Shown here: positions 13,491 to 22,216 of the stretch, one piece after another | How positions within the stretch are numbered: position 1 is the stretch's first letter | How the letters are laid out: each line of letters starts with the position of its first letter | Virus record (IMG/VR): IMGVR_UViG_3300030106_002604 | Span: 1-55,909 of that record | Source: a virus | Length of the DNA: 55,909 nt | Direction: 5' to 3' (one strand) | Program-made: the position numbers and the translations under genes | Notes under the pieces: model-generated | The model's database searches: none | What the model saw: the letters and a program-made list of their open reading frames with translations, nothing else | What the model was told of the DNA's origin: nothing

Positions 13491-14078
13491 TTAATTAGAA
13501 CTCCATCCGTGGTACGGCTCGTCAGTAAAGCAGTTGTACATGTATGTGTTTTTCCCATCTATGCTTAACCCGCAGTGCTTTTGACCAGCTTCAAGCTTGA
13601 TGTTTCTTCTTATACCTAAAGTATTTCTGTAGTAAAAGCCCTCACCAATATTAGCAGCTGTTGCACCTAACAACTCTCCAGTTTCTTTATTACGAGCGTA
13701 TACGTGGTATATACCAAACCCATTACATTCAAAGGTCATAATGATTTGACCATCATGCTCCGCAGTTTGAACTCTGTTACTCTCTATTGATCTGGCAATA
13801 AACTCATCATCAATAACTGGGTCGTACCTGTATGATCGACGAACTCTTTCATCGTAAGGGGTTGTCCAGTAGTATGTATTGTCACAATCTGTACAATTAG
13901 GGTCATGAGGAGCATCGTAGTTAGGATCTTTCCAAACCTCCCACATGATTAAAGACCTGTCAACTCCACCTTGATTAAAAGCACAGCTTATAACTACAGT
14001 GCTACCTCTTGTTGGTTCGTCTTGCGCATTTACTGTTATGGATAGTAATGCTGCAGTAAATAAAAATAAATTTCTCAT
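13491..14078 (-). CDS. Secreted protein of unknown function (minus-strand island)
   Basis: A 195-residue protein with a clear signal peptide, MRNLFLFTAALLSITVNAQ, whose NAQ end is typical of Bacteroidota. An upstream ATG would add eight residues and weaken the signal. The mature part has several Cys (CTDCDN, FECNG, KHCG, YNCF) that could form disulfides in the periplasm, and many Tyr/Asp. No domain was recognised. It is opposed to the surrounding late genes and shares a 174-base divergent region with the endolysin candidate, so it may be a separately controlled cargo gene. A possible minus promoter (TTTG-N20-TATACTGA) lies upstream. Confidence 0.65.
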   Translation of the reverse strand: MRNLFLFTAALLSITVNAQDEPTRGSTVVISCAFNQGGVDRSLIMWEVWKDPNYDAPHDPNCTDCDNTYYWTTPYDERVRRSYRYDPVIDDEFIARSIESNRVQTAEHDGQIIMTFECNGFGIYHVYARNKETGELLGATAANIGEGFYYRNTLGIRRNIKLEAGQKHCGLSIDGKNTYMYNCFTDEPYHGWSSN

Positions 14079-14252
14079 AACGTATAAATTAAGGGTTAAC
14101 AAATCAGTCGTATATTTGGACTGCTGATCTCAGTATACGATAAAGTTTTCGTAAAAACAAATTTTGATTGAAAAAAAAATATTTCAACGCTAAGAAAAAA
14201 CGTAAGGAATCATCAGTAGAAGCTGAGAAAATAAGACTGAATAAATTAAAAA
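14079..14252. promoter_or_regulatory. Divergent intergenic region
   Basis: This region lies between the secreted protein (minus) and the endolysin candidate (plus). It holds a plus-strand TATATTTG box (14111-14118), a CGTATA...TATACG inverted repeat (14109-14139) enclosing that box, and on the minus strand TTTG-N20-TATACTGA. A short TTG-started plus-strand frame is present but unconvincing. Confidence 0.45.
14111..14118 (+). promoter_or_regulatory. Late promoter box upstream of the endolysin candidate
   Basis: TATATTTG, the same octamer found before other late genes, 135 bases before ATG 14253. It lies in the left half of the CGTATA...TATACG inverted repeat, so a bound repressor could control it (inference). 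Confidence 0.5.
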
Positions 14253-14771
14253 ATGAAACTAGAAGTAATAAGATTCAACAAAGGGAAAGATTCAACTAAC
14301 GGTATATTATTCGATATAACAGATGGACCACGAAGATTTCTATGCTACACGCTGGAAGACGAAAGTCGCAAGGAAAAGGTTTACGGAGAAACTTGTATAC
14401 CTGAAGGAGAGTATAATATCGGCTTTAGAACTGTGGGTGGATATCACGCCAAGTACAGTAAGAGATTTGCTGACATACACAAAGGTATGCTTCATGTCTT
14501 GGATGTGCCAAACTTTGAATATATTCTTCTTCACTGTGGTAATACTGATGAGGACACTGCGGGATGTTTACTGCTGGGTGACACGCAAGAAAACAACAAC
14601 ACAAAAAAAGACGGTTTTATAGGAAAGAGTACTACTGCCTACAAGCGTGTATACCCGCCTATAGCAAAAGCATTAGAAGACGGAGAGGAGGTAACTATCG
14701 TATATAGAGATTTTGCAGAAAGCCTTATATTGCAACCGTCGGATATAACTGAATTTTTAGGAGAATGTTAG
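14253..14771 (+). CDS. DUF5675-family protein, endolysin candidate
   Basis: A 172-residue protein without a signal peptide. LCYTLEDE...CIPEGEY near residues 30-55 and the LLHCGNTDEDTAGCLLLG segment (about residues 90-110) match the DUF5675 family. These are small phage and bacterial proteins whose conserved His, Asp and Cys residues suggest an L,D-transpeptidase-like or cell-wall hydrolase fold. No other lysozyme was found in the genome, so this is the best endolysin candidate, acting with the 3TM holin at 52709. The stop overlaps the next gene's start by seven bases. Confidence 0.7.
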   Translation: MKLEVIRFNKGKDSTNGILFDITDGPRRFLCYTLEDESRKEKVYGETCIPEGEYNIGFRTVGGYHAKYSKRFADIHKGMLHVLDVPNFEYILLHCGNTDEDTAGCLLLGDTQENNNTKKDGFIGKSTTAYKRVYPPIAKALEDGEEVTIVYRDFAESLILQPSDITEFLGEC

Positions 14772-15526
14772 GATTAGGAACAAGTATATTATCACCATAT
14801 GTAGGAGGTGAAACTCCTTATACAAACACTCACTCTCTTAGTCTTGATGGAGCAGGAACTGGATCAGACGTAGATATGCTCTCTACAAACACTCCACTAC
14901 AATCTCAACTAAGAAACAGCTTTAGTTTTTCCATGTGGGTTAAGCTAGACGAAGGACAACCTTCTCAAAGTAAGTATTTTATTGCTGCTTCATCAGGTAC
15001 GGATATCATAGGTTTTGCAGTTGGAAACACAGGCAAACTTAGCTTTCTTATGATTACATCTGGCGCAGGATCAGTTGGTCGTGCTATAATTAACTCCAAT
15101 GCAGTTGTTTTTAGTTCTGGAGCTAGTGATTGGACTCATTTAGGGGTTGTTACAACTGAAACTGGAGGAACATCAAGCCATAAAATGTATGTTAATGGTC
15201 AAGAAGAAGCTTCAACTTTAAGCTTAGGCTTAAGCGCTGCTCAACACAGTGGATATACCAGCAGCACTAATGTTGCATTTGGTGGGTTCAATACCACAAA
15301 TCCCTCAGGAGGAATTGACGGTTTGATTGATGAGTGTGCATTTTTTGATGATGCCCTTACAGATGCTGAAATGTTGGCTATAGGTGGTGGTGGAGCTCCT
15401 ACAGATATTACGGGGCATGATCACTTATTTCTTTACTACAAGTTGAATAACACCACTACTGATGAAGTAGGAAATAGTAATGGATCGCTTTTAGGTCAAG
15501 CTGCTTTCTCAACCACAACACCTTAA
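14765..15526 (+). CDS. LamG/concanavalin-like fibre or spike protein
   Basis: A 253-residue protein. After a short N terminus (MLGLGTSILSPYVGG), residues about 25-215 show the LamG/Concanavalin A-like jelly-roll pattern: SLSLDGAGT, FSFSMWVKLDEG, WTHLGVVTTE, HKMYVNGQEE and IDGLIDECAFFDDALT. Such domains bind carbohydrate and are common in phage receptor-binding or decoration proteins. The short length suggests a small spike or an adaptor-bound tip. The lone C-terminal HLFLYYKLN is the last strand. Confidence 0.75.
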   Translation: MLGLGTSILSPYVGGETPYTNTHSLSLDGAGTGSDVDMLSTNTPLQSQLRNSFSFSMWVKLDEGQPSQSKYFIAASSGTDIIGFAVGNTGKLSFLMITSGAGSVGRAIINSNAVVFSSGASDWTHLGVVTTETGGTSSHKMYVNGQEEASTLSLGLSAAQHSGYTSSTNVAFGGFNTTNPSGGIDGLIDECAFFDDALTDAEMLAIGGGGAPTDITGHDHLFLYYKLNNTTTDEVGNSNGSLLGQAAFSTTTP

Positions 15527-15528
15527 CG

Positions 15529-15756
15529 ATGGCTATATACACAATACTTACCGAAGAAGAACTTTTGTCTCAAACAGATTCAGATATACAAGATTTTATT
15601 TTAAATAACTTTGCTGACAACGCAGCAAGCCCAAATAGAATCATGCTTAAGTTTGATGATTCTTTACCAGCTAGTTTAAGTTCTTACGATTCTTACACAG
15701 AGTCTGAAGTTCAAGCAATGCAATCAGACTCTAGTAGCGATTGGTATTTAGGTTAA
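15529..15756 (+). CDS. Small acidic hypothetical protein (75 aa)
   Basis: A 75-residue Asp/Ser-rich protein starting two bases after the LamG-like gene. It may be a chaperone or partner of that protein; nothing specific was recognised. Its 3' end overlaps the stop of a convergent minus-strand gene by four bases. Confidence 0.55.
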   Translation: MAIYTILTEEELLSQTDSDIQDFILNNFADNAASPNRIMLKFDDSLPASLSSYDSYTESEVQAMQSDSSSDWYLG

Positions 15757-16175
15757 TTATCAAGCTCCCTATAGAAAGACTGAACTAGCAATCTAGCCTT
15801 TTGTGTCAAGGCATACCTTACTCTATAGTTCATTTTAGTTTCTTCTCTGAAGATGTGGTCTTCAAATGTTTGAGATGGTGTTAACCTTTCAAAGTGTTTG
15901 TAAACGTAGCCCTCTTTTGCTAAAGGAAATACTATTCTTTCGCCAATATGTTTTTTAGAGTAATCGTAATCTTTGCTTGCAAAGTCTAAAGTCCAAAATT
16001 CTAAATCGTATGCCCAAAGCATAAACATAAGTTCTTTTTCAAAAATATCATACCTTCTACAGAACTCGTTTATTTTTCTTTTTAAATTTTTAAGGTAGTT
16101 TCTTTTTACGTATCTTTGGTTTAGTTTAGAAAAATCTCTAAACATTTTTTTCTTTTCTACTCTGCTTTTAGGCAT
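15753..16175 (-). CDS. Putative winged-helix transcriptional regulator (minus-strand island)
   Basis: A 140-residue basic protein. Residues about 40-120 (EKELMFMLWAYDLEFWTLD, then SKKHIGERIVFPLAKEGYVYKHF, then YALTQKARLLVQSF) follow the helix-turn-helix-wing layout of MarR-like regulators: a long helix, a recognition helix ending in LxxEGYV, a beta wing and a C-terminal helix. DNA binding is inferred, not certain. It is transcribed against the late genes from its own TATATTTG box (16198-16191), which overlaps the start codon of the divergent gene. A role in timing late transcription is plausible. Confidence 0.5.
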   Translation of the reverse strand: MPKSRVEKKKMFRDFSKLNQRYVKRNYLKNLKRKINEFCRRYDIFEKELMFMLWAYDLEFWTLDFASKDYDYSKKHIGERIVFPLAKEGYVYKHFERLTPSQTFEDHIFREETKMNYRVRYALTQKARLLVQSFYRELDN

Positions 16176-16190
16176 AAATTAAACTTTCAA

Positions 16191-16198
16191 CAAATATA
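16191..16198 (-). promoter_or_regulatory. Promoter box of the putative regulator
   Basis: On the minus strand TATATTTG spans 16198-16191, 15 bases before ATG 16175. Its first base is the A of the divergent gene's start codon (16198), so occupancy here would affect both genes. Confidence 0.5.
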
Positions 16199-16488
16199 TG
16201 GACGAAACATCCTTTTTCCTAGAGCTTCAAAATAAATACAAAGAGATTGAAGAAATAGTATCTAGATACGAAATGGATAGTAAGTTTGCATGCATTTTAG
16301 TTTCTGGAATATATGATGATCAAGATCAGTATTTTAAAAAGTTTAAGGGCCTGTACAATATTTGTGTTGAAAACAATACAGAGTTAGATCAGTTAGTTGA
16401 TTTTATATATAACACTCATGCCAGCAATAATGATATTGATAGAGGGCTAGACGACTTACTTAACGGAACTGGCATTTCACTTAATTAA
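16198..16488 (+). CDS. Acidic helical hypothetical protein (96 aa)
   Basis: A 96-residue acidic, helical protein (MDETSFFLELQNKYKEIEEI). No known domain. It opens a rightward run that leads to the chaperonin and terminase genes. Confidence 0.6.
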   Translation: MDETSFFLELQNKYKEIEEIVSRYEMDSKFACILVSGIYDDQDQYFKKFKGLYNICVENNTELDQLVDFIYNTHASNNDIDRGLDDLLNGTGISLN

Positions 16489-16489
16489 A

Positions 16490-16726
16490 ATGGAAGGAAT
16501 TATTAGGAAAATTATTATCGGAAGAGATCCGAAAGATGCCATGGCGTATTATATTGGCATGAGAGCAGGTGGAGGTAAGGTATCCACTATACTGCTAGAC
16601 GAGAGACATCTTGCACATTACAATAAAAAAAGATATCTTGTATATATTAATATTGACGATTCACAAGTATTGTGGAAAGCCATTGATGATATGTCATGCA
16701 TAGTTGAATTTGATTTAAACTTTTAA
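16490..16726 (+). CDS. Conserved hypothetical protein (78 aa)
   Basis: A 78-residue protein with IIIGRDPKDAMAYYIGMRAGGG, a pattern I associate with conserved small phage proteins encoded near terminase genes; function unknown. Predicted alpha/beta fold. It has two-base gaps to both neighbours. Confidence 0.6.
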   Translation: MEGIIRKIIIGRDPKDAMAYYIGMRAGGGKVSTILLDERHLAHYNKKRYLVYINIDDSQVLWKAIDDMSCIVEFDLNF

Positions 16727-16727
16727 A

Positions 16728-17321
16728 ATGAAAACCCTAAATTTATTTATCGTAGAGTTAGAGAAAACTCTTAACGATACTATTAAAACTGAATCTGGAT
16801 TAGAGCTATATGTAGATAACAGGTTTGATGAGTTTGAGCATAGAGTGACGGAGGGTCCAGTAGTTTGCGCTCCGATGAAATATAACACAGGAGTTAAGGA
16901 AGGTGACACATTATACTTTCATCACTTGGTAGTAATTAATGAAGGTCAAGCTTTAACTGGATTTGAAAATCATTACCTTATAAGGTACGATGATGTTCAT
17001 ACGGTGAACAATCAAGCTATTGCTTATAAGTGTCAAGAAACAGGCAAAATACACCCTCTTGCAGGATGGTCTTTGCTAAAACCTATAGAACAAAAAGCTG
17101 AGGTCCACTCAGATATTATAGAGGTTATAAACACTGAGGATGAAAAGCTACCCACTAAAGCTGAGGTTGCATTCGACGCCCCTTGGCTTGAAGAGCTTGG
17201 AGTTAAAAAAGGTGATATTGTAGGCTTTGAAAAGAATAGAGATTACCGCATAAAGATAGATGGTCAGGAATACTACCGTACTCGTGCAGAAGATTTGTTA
17301 GGAGTATATGTCGAAGCGTAA
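16728..17321 (+). CDS. Duplicated GroES-like (Cpn10) co-chaperonin
   Basis: A 197-residue protein that reads as two GroES folds. Repeat 1 (about 1-110) has FIVELEKTLNDTIKTESGLEL, a mobile-loop-like segment, then EGDTLYFHHLVV and IRYDDV. Repeat 2 (about 115-197) has WSLLKPIE, a HSDIIEV mobile-loop-like stretch, then LGVKKGDIVGFEKN and DGQEYYRTRAEDLLGVYVEA, which aligns with the C terminus of GroES. Ordinary GroES is about 97 residues. Phage co-chaperonins such as T4 gp31 adapt host GroEL to fold capsid protein. I infer the same role here. It lies just before TerS/TerL. Confidence 0.75.
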   Translation: MKTLNLFIVELEKTLNDTIKTESGLELYVDNRFDEFEHRVTEGPVVCAPMKYNTGVKEGDTLYFHHLVVINEGQALTGFENHYLIRYDDVHTVNNQAIAYKCQETGKIHPLAGWSLLKPIEQKAEVHSDIIEVINTEDEKLPTKAEVAFDAPWLEELGVKKGDIVGFEKNRDYRIKIDGQEYYRTRAEDLLGVYVEA

Positions 17322-17598
17322 ATTTACTACAGTAGAAGCTGCACAAAGGCTCATGAATAGCATGGAGGTTGCTATCAATAATATGATTGACGAAATTAAA
17401 AAGCCTGTTGATCCTGAAATAAATGGTAGTGCAAGAAAAGCAGAACTTCAATCTATAAAGCAAACTGCTACAGATGCTAAAGAACTTCTTGTTGAAAGGC
17501 AAAGACTAGAGCAAATGATTAAGGATTTACAAACAAACGGAGAAATAGAATCTGCCAAAGATTACAGTGGAGGTTTTGCTGAGAGATTTTCTAAATGA
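17308..17598 (+). CDS. Small terminase subunit candidate
   Basis: A 96-residue helical, coiled-coil-like protein (MSKRKFTTVEAAQRLM, then AKELLVERQRLEQMIKDLQ). It overlaps the co-chaperonin gene by 14 bases and the large terminase by four (ATGA). That position and the helical make-up fit a DNA-recognising small terminase, but no family signature is visible. Confidence 0.5.
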   Translation: MSKRKFTTVEAAQRLMNSMEVAINNMIDEIKKPVDPEINGSARKAELQSIKQTATDAKELLVERQRLEQMIKDLQTNGEIESAKDYSGGFAERFSK

Positions 17599-19718
17599 AC
17601 AACTTACTAAACTTAGAAGAGTACAATGAACCTGCTATCAAAATTTGTCCCAACGGTTCGGAAGGTGAGGTTATTGAGCTCGGTGGGATACTCATTTGTC
17701 TTCCCAAAAGGCCCGCTAAAAAACAAATTTTCGGACATCAAAAGTCAAAGTTTATGCAGGTGTGGGAGAGGGTATCTATGCCTGAAGAACTGTCTCGTGT
17801 TAAATCTATGGATGAGTGGGCGGAGATGCCAAGGGAGTTTAGAGAAAAGTTTCGCCCATATATCGAAGAAGAGTTTAGGCGTAGGCGTGAGGGCTTTTGG
17901 TTTTATAATAACGGTACACCTACATATATTACGGGGCGGCATTACATGATGCTACAGTGGACTAAACTAGATGTAGGATACCCATACTTTTTAAATTTTC
18001 AACGTGAAATATTTTTACACATGGCTGCGTGCGAGTCTGATCCTCGTTGTATCGGTCAGCTATATACTAAGTGTCGCCGTTCTGGGTACACTAATATCTG
18101 TGCTTCTGTTCTTGTGGACGAAGCTACACAGGTTAAAGATAAGCTTTTGGGTATACAGTCAAAGACTGGTAAAGACGCTCAGGAAAATATCTTTATGAAA
18201 AAGGTTGTCTACATGTTTAGACACTACCCTTTCTTTTTTAAACCTATACAAGACGGTACGACAAACCCACGTATGGAGCTGGCTTTTCGTGAGCCTTCAA
18301 AACGTATTACAAAAAACAACAAAACATCTCAAACTGGTGAAGCTTTAAACACTGTCATTAACTGGAAGAACACAACTAACAATGCATATGATGGAGAGAA
18401 GCTACACATATTATATTTAGACGAAGCAGGAAAATGGGAAAAACCAACAGACATAAGAGACGCTTGGAGGATACAGAGGACTTGTTTGATCGTAGGGCGA
18501 AGAATCGTAGGAAAGGCTCTAGTAGGAAGCACGGTAAATCCGATGGACAAAGGTGGAAAAGAATACAAGGATCTTTGGATGGATTCGAGTCCGACAGAAA
18601 GGAACTCGAATGGGAGGACTAGATCTGGATTGTACAGGCTGTTCATACCCTCATACGAATCATTAGAAGGTTTTTTTGATAAGCACGGACATCCAGTAAC
18701 AGAGGATCCTACAAAAGTTATAGATGGTTTAGATGGCGATGACATTATTTTTGGAGCCAAGACATATCTTAAAAATGAAAGAGACAGCCTGAAAGGAGAT
18801 CCATCTGAATTAAACGAAGTAACAAGACAGTTTCCTTTTACTGAGGACGAAGCGTTTAGAGATAGTATAGCTGGTAGCCTATTTAACATAGGTCAGATAT
18901 ATGAACAGATACAACACAACGATGACTTGTTTCCTAATCCTATTGTTAAAGGAAACTTTATATGGAAAGATGGAGTAGCTGACACAGAAGTTGTGTTTAA
19001 GCCAGACCCTACTGGAAGATTTAAAATAAGTTGGATGCCGCCCCCAGAGTTAAGAAACATAAAAAAATATGAAAGAGGAAAACTTATACCACCAAATGCA
19101 GAGCTAGGAGTAGGCGGGGTCGACTCGTATGATCTTGATGCCACCGTCGACGGACGAGGATCTAAGGGTGCGCTTCACCTATACAATAAATTTCATATGG
19201 AATACCCATCAAATATGTTTGTATTGGAGTATGCATCCCGTCCACCTCTAGCTAAAATATTTTATGAAGATGTTTTAATGTCTGCTGTTTTTTATGGGTA
19301 TCCTATACTTATAGAGAATAACAAGTATGGTATAGCAAGACACTTTGAATCAAGAGGTTATGATGGATATCTTTTATCTAGACCAAAACATTTATCGTCT
19401 CCAAACTCTAAGGTAAATGTAAAAACAAAAGGAATACCATCTAACTCACAGGATGTTATTCAAGCTCATGCTCATGCTATAGAATCTTATATTCACAACC
19501 ATGTAGGCTTTAATAGAGATACTGGAGATATGGGGAGTATGTATTTTAATAAAACTTTAGAAGACTGGATATCGTTTGACATAAACAACAGAACTAAGTT
19601 TGACTTAACTATAAGTTCTGGTTTAGCTTTACTTGCTGCGCAAAAAGTTAAACAAAAAAAGAAACAAATAAATTTTTCTGAAAAGAAATTTTTCAGGAGA
19701 TATAAACCTATATCTTAA
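17595..19718 (+). CDS. terL: Terminase large subunit
   Basis: A 707-residue protein. The ATPase part includes YITGRHYMMLQW and a Walker A-like TKCRRSGYTN at about residue 160; Walker B LHILYLDEAG lies near residues 270-280. The C-terminal nuclease part begins about residue 500 with GVGGVDSYDLDATV, where the Asp residues would bind metal as in RNase H-like terminase nucleases. It packages DNA into the procapsid through the portal encoded next. The length is somewhat above the common 450-650. Confidence 0.88.
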   Translation: MNNLLNLEEYNEPAIKICPNGSEGEVIELGGILICLPKRPAKKQIFGHQKSKFMQVWERVSMPEELSRVKSMDEWAEMPREFREKFRPYIEEEFRRRREGFWFYNNGTPTYITGRHYMMLQWTKLDVGYPYFLNFQREIFLHMAACESDPRCIGQLYTKCRRSGYTNICASVLVDEATQVKDKLLGIQSKTGKDAQENIFMKKVVYMFRHYPFFFKPIQDGTTNPRMELAFREPSKRITKNNKTSQTGEALNTVINWKNTTNNAYDGEKLHILYLDEAGKWEKPTDIRDAWRIQRTCLIVGRRIVGKALVGSTVNPMDKGGKEYKDLWMDSSPTERNSNGRTRSGLYRLFIPSYESLEGFFDKHGHPVTEDPTKVIDGLDGDDIIFGAKTYLKNERDSLKGDPSELNEVTRQFPFTEDEAFRDSIAGSLFNIGQIYEQIQHNDDLFPNPIVKGNFIWKDGVADTEVVFKPDPTGRFKISWMPPPELRNIKKYERGKLIPPNAELGVGGVDSYDLDATVDGRGSKGALHLYNKFHMEYPSNMFVLEYASRPPLAKIFYEDVLMSAVFYGYPILIENNKYGIARHFESRGYDGYLLSRPKHLSSPNSKVNVKTKGIPSNSQDVIQAHAHAIESYIHNHVGFNRDTGDMGSMYFNKTLEDWISFDINNRTKFDLTISSGLALLAAQKVKQKKKQINFSEKKFFRRYKPIS

Positions 19719-19733
19719 AAACGTGATATTTAG

Positions 19734-19741
19734 TATATTTG
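19734..19741 (+). promoter_or_regulatory. Late promoter box before the portal gene
   Basis: TATATTTG, 18 bases before ATG 19760, between the terminase stop and the portal start. Here the predicted leader is about 13 bases. Confidence 0.5.
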
Positions 19742-19759
19742 CAAAAATAGAAAACCCTG

Positions 19760-22216
19760 ATGTATAATAGTAAGAATAAAAAGTCAGGTTTCCCAGATCC
19801 GCTTGCACCTCAGCAAATGAAGGAATCGGAAGCCTATGGCCTCCAATATGCCAAGGCTATAGAATCACAGTGGGGCAAAAGACACAACTCTAGTTCCATG
19901 ATTAGCAAAAGGAATAAAACTTTTGATAGGAATAGAGATTATTCAAACGGAACTCAAGACACAAACATATACAAACAAATACTAACAAACCTAGATGCCA
20001 ATAATGCAGATGGTAGTTTAGTTAATCTCGATTATACACCAGTTCCTATTCTACCTAAGTTTGCAAGAATAGTTACAAATAAAATACTATCAAGAAATCC
20101 TTACCCAAACTTAGAGGCTGTCGATCCTCTATCTTCATCGGAAAAAAATAAAGAGAAGCAGAGGATAAGAACTCAGGTTGCAATTAAGGATCAATTAATG
20201 AAACTTAAAGAGGATACTGGGGGATTAGTATTAGATGAAGATCCTGAAAACCTGCCAGATACTTTAGAGGAAGCAGATATTTTTCTTGAAACAAATGTTA
20301 AGACTGATGCAGAGATTGCTGCTCAGATTGGAACCAATCTAACTTTAACTTGGAACAACTTTAACGACAATATATTTAGAAGAGCTGTAAAAGATTTAGT
20401 TGATATAGGTATCTGTGTTGTTAGAAGAACAAATGATCCAAGCTACGGTATTAAGACAGACTATATTGATCCTTCTACTTTTGTTCATAGCTATACTGAA
20501 GACCCTAGTTTTTCTGATTTAGTATATGCTGGGCATGTAAAAAACATGACTATATCTGAACTAAAGAGAATAGCTGGAGATACTTTTACAGAAGAACAAT
20601 ATAAAGAGATAGCAAAAGAAGCTGCTAAAAGTAAAAACTACGATACATCTAACTTCTATAACTCAAGATACGATTCTGTAAATAACAGAACAATATATGG
20701 TTATGACGAATACAGGATAGAGGTTCTTGACTTTGAGTTCCTTTCTGTTGACTGTATGCATTTTGAAGAGAAAGAAAATAGATTTGGAAATGTTAACTTC
20801 TTCTACGAAGGATTTAACTACAAAGAAAAAACTGGTGGTGTTTTTGAAAGAAAGCCACACAGGATGGATCTTGTTACTGTATACGGAGGTATGTATATTA
20901 TGGGTGCAGGAAAGTTATTTAACTACGGTCTAAAAAATAACGTACCTAGAAATGTTCATGATATAGGTAGAACAACGATGGGCTACTCTGTTGTTGCTAC
21001 TAACTTCAGAAACATGATGCCTAAATCTATGGTAGACAGCTGTGTTGGATTTGCTGATATGTTGCAGATTACACACCTTAAAATACAGCAGGCCATAGCT
21101 AAAGCAAAACCTGATGGATTGATTATTGACATCGAAGGTTTAGAAAACGTACAGTTAGGAAAGGGTGGTGAGCTTCAACCATTAGAGCTTCATGATATAT
21201 ACGAACAAACTGGTGTCTTCTACTACAGAAGTAAGAACCCAGAGGGAGGCTTTCAAAACCCTCCAGTGCGTGAGATAGGAAACAGCATACGTAATATAAA
21301 CGAACTGATAGGAATCTATAATCACTACTTACGTTTGATAAGAGATACAACAGGAGTTAACGAAGCTATGGATGCTTCTACTCCAAAAGGAGATGCTCTT
21401 GTTGGTGTTAGAGAACAAGCTATAGCTGCAGGAAACAATGCTATATATGATATAACAAATGCTTCCATGATATTGTTTAAGAAGGTTTGTCAAGATATAG
21501 TTAAGTGTTTGCAGATTATACCGCCAGAGTCAGTAATAATGAAGGCTTATAAAAATGCAATAGGAGATTCTAACATGGATGTGTTAAGCTCCTTTGGAGA
21601 TTTGCCTATGTTTAACTTTGGAGTTACTGTTCAAAAAGAAATGGAAGATAAGGAGAAGGCATACCTAGAGCAGAATATACAAATGTCATTACAACAAAAG
21701 GAGCTTGATCTGGAAGACGCAATGGCAATAAGAAACCTAAAGGATATTAATCAAGCAGAAAGACTTTTAGTTGTTAGAAGAAAAAAGAGAATACAGAGAA
21801 TGCAACAGCAAGCTCAACAAAATTCTCAGATGCAGGCGCAACAAGCTCAGCAAGCTGCCGTAGCTGCCTCTCAAGGTAGACAGCAAGAGATGCAAATGGA
21901 AGCTCAGATAGAAGCTCAAAAGATGCAGATGAAGGCTCAGCTAGAAATACAAGTTGCTCAAGCTAGACACGAACTCCAAAAAGAAATAGAAACAATTAAG
22001 GCTCAGGCTACACTAGGATTTAAAACTGACGATCAAGAATTTAAAGAAAAGATCGAAGTACTAAAAGAAGACAGAAAAGACGGCAGGGTTAAAAAGCAAG
22101 CCGCAGAACAGAGTAAACTTATATCTCAGAGAAAAGGTCAGAGAGGAGAACTTGTAGAAGATATACAGGAAGACTCTTCACAAGAATCAATAATAGATGA
22201 CATATTAAGACAGTAA
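19760..22216 (+). CDS. Portal protein
   Basis: An 818-residue protein following TerL. The N-terminal part (KESEAYGLQYAKAIESQW, then RNKTFDRNRDYSNGTQD, then LPKFARIVTNKIL) has the layout of podovirus-like Bacteroidota portals. The centre includes NELIGIYNHYLRLIRDTTGVNEAMD, characteristic of portals that bind the stem region. Residues about 640-760 are a long Gln/Ala-rich coiled coil, probably the barrel or internal tail. It forms the dodecameric DNA gate. The stop overlaps the next ATG by one base. Confidence 0.88.
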   Translation: MYNSKNKKSGFPDPLAPQQMKESEAYGLQYAKAIESQWGKRHNSSSMISKRNKTFDRNRDYSNGTQDTNIYKQILTNLDANNADGSLVNLDYTPVPILPKFARIVTNKILSRNPYPNLEAVDPLSSSEKNKEKQRIRTQVAIKDQLMKLKEDTGGLVLDEDPENLPDTLEEADIFLETNVKTDAEIAAQIGTNLTLTWNNFNDNIFRRAVKDLVDIGICVVRRTNDPSYGIKTDYIDPSTFVHSYTEDPSFSDLVYAGHVKNMTISELKRIAGDTFTEEQYKEIAKEAAKSKNYDTSNFYNSRYDSVNNRTIYGYDEYRIEVLDFEFLSVDCMHFEEKENRFGNVNFFYEGFNYKEKTGGVFERKPHRMDLVTVYGGMYIMGAGKLFNYGLKNNVPRNVHDIGRTTMGYSVVATNFRNMMPKSMVDSCVGFADMLQITHLKIQQAIAKAKPDGLIIDIEGLENVQLGKGGELQPLELHDIYEQTGVFYYRSKNPEGGFQNPPVREIGNSIRNINELIGIYNHYLRLIRDTTGVNEAMDASTPKGDALVGVREQAIAAGNNAIYDITNASMILFKKVCQDIVKCLQIIPPESVIMKAYKNAIGDSNMDVLSSFGDLPMFNFGVTVQKEMEDKEKAYLEQNIQMSLQQKELDLEDAMAIRNLKDINQAERLLVVRRKKRIQRMQQQAQQNSQMQAQQAQQAAVAASQGRQQEMQMEAQIEAQKMQMKAQLEIQVAQARHELQKEIETIKAQATLGFKTDDQEFKEKIEVLKEDRKDGRVKKQAAEQSKLISQRKGQRGELVEDIQEDSSQESIIDDILRQ

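Noticed and set aside
14168-14299. TTG-started 43-codon Lys-rich frame overlapping the start of the endolysin candidate
   Set aside because: It lacks an ATG, overlaps a well-supported gene by 47 bases and is simple Lys/Asn/Arg-rich sequence; composition alone explains it.
14541-14560. CTGATGAG resembling a second hammerhead core on the plus strand
   Set aside because: No GAAA segment or pairing stems follow; it is ordinary coding sequence. Other CTGATGA hits (for example near 36633, 36857 and 51739) fail in the same way.
18329-18889. Long minus-strand open frame inside the terminase gene
   Set aside because: Shadow of the terminase reading frame; the plus-strand frame has clear ATPase and nuclease motifs.
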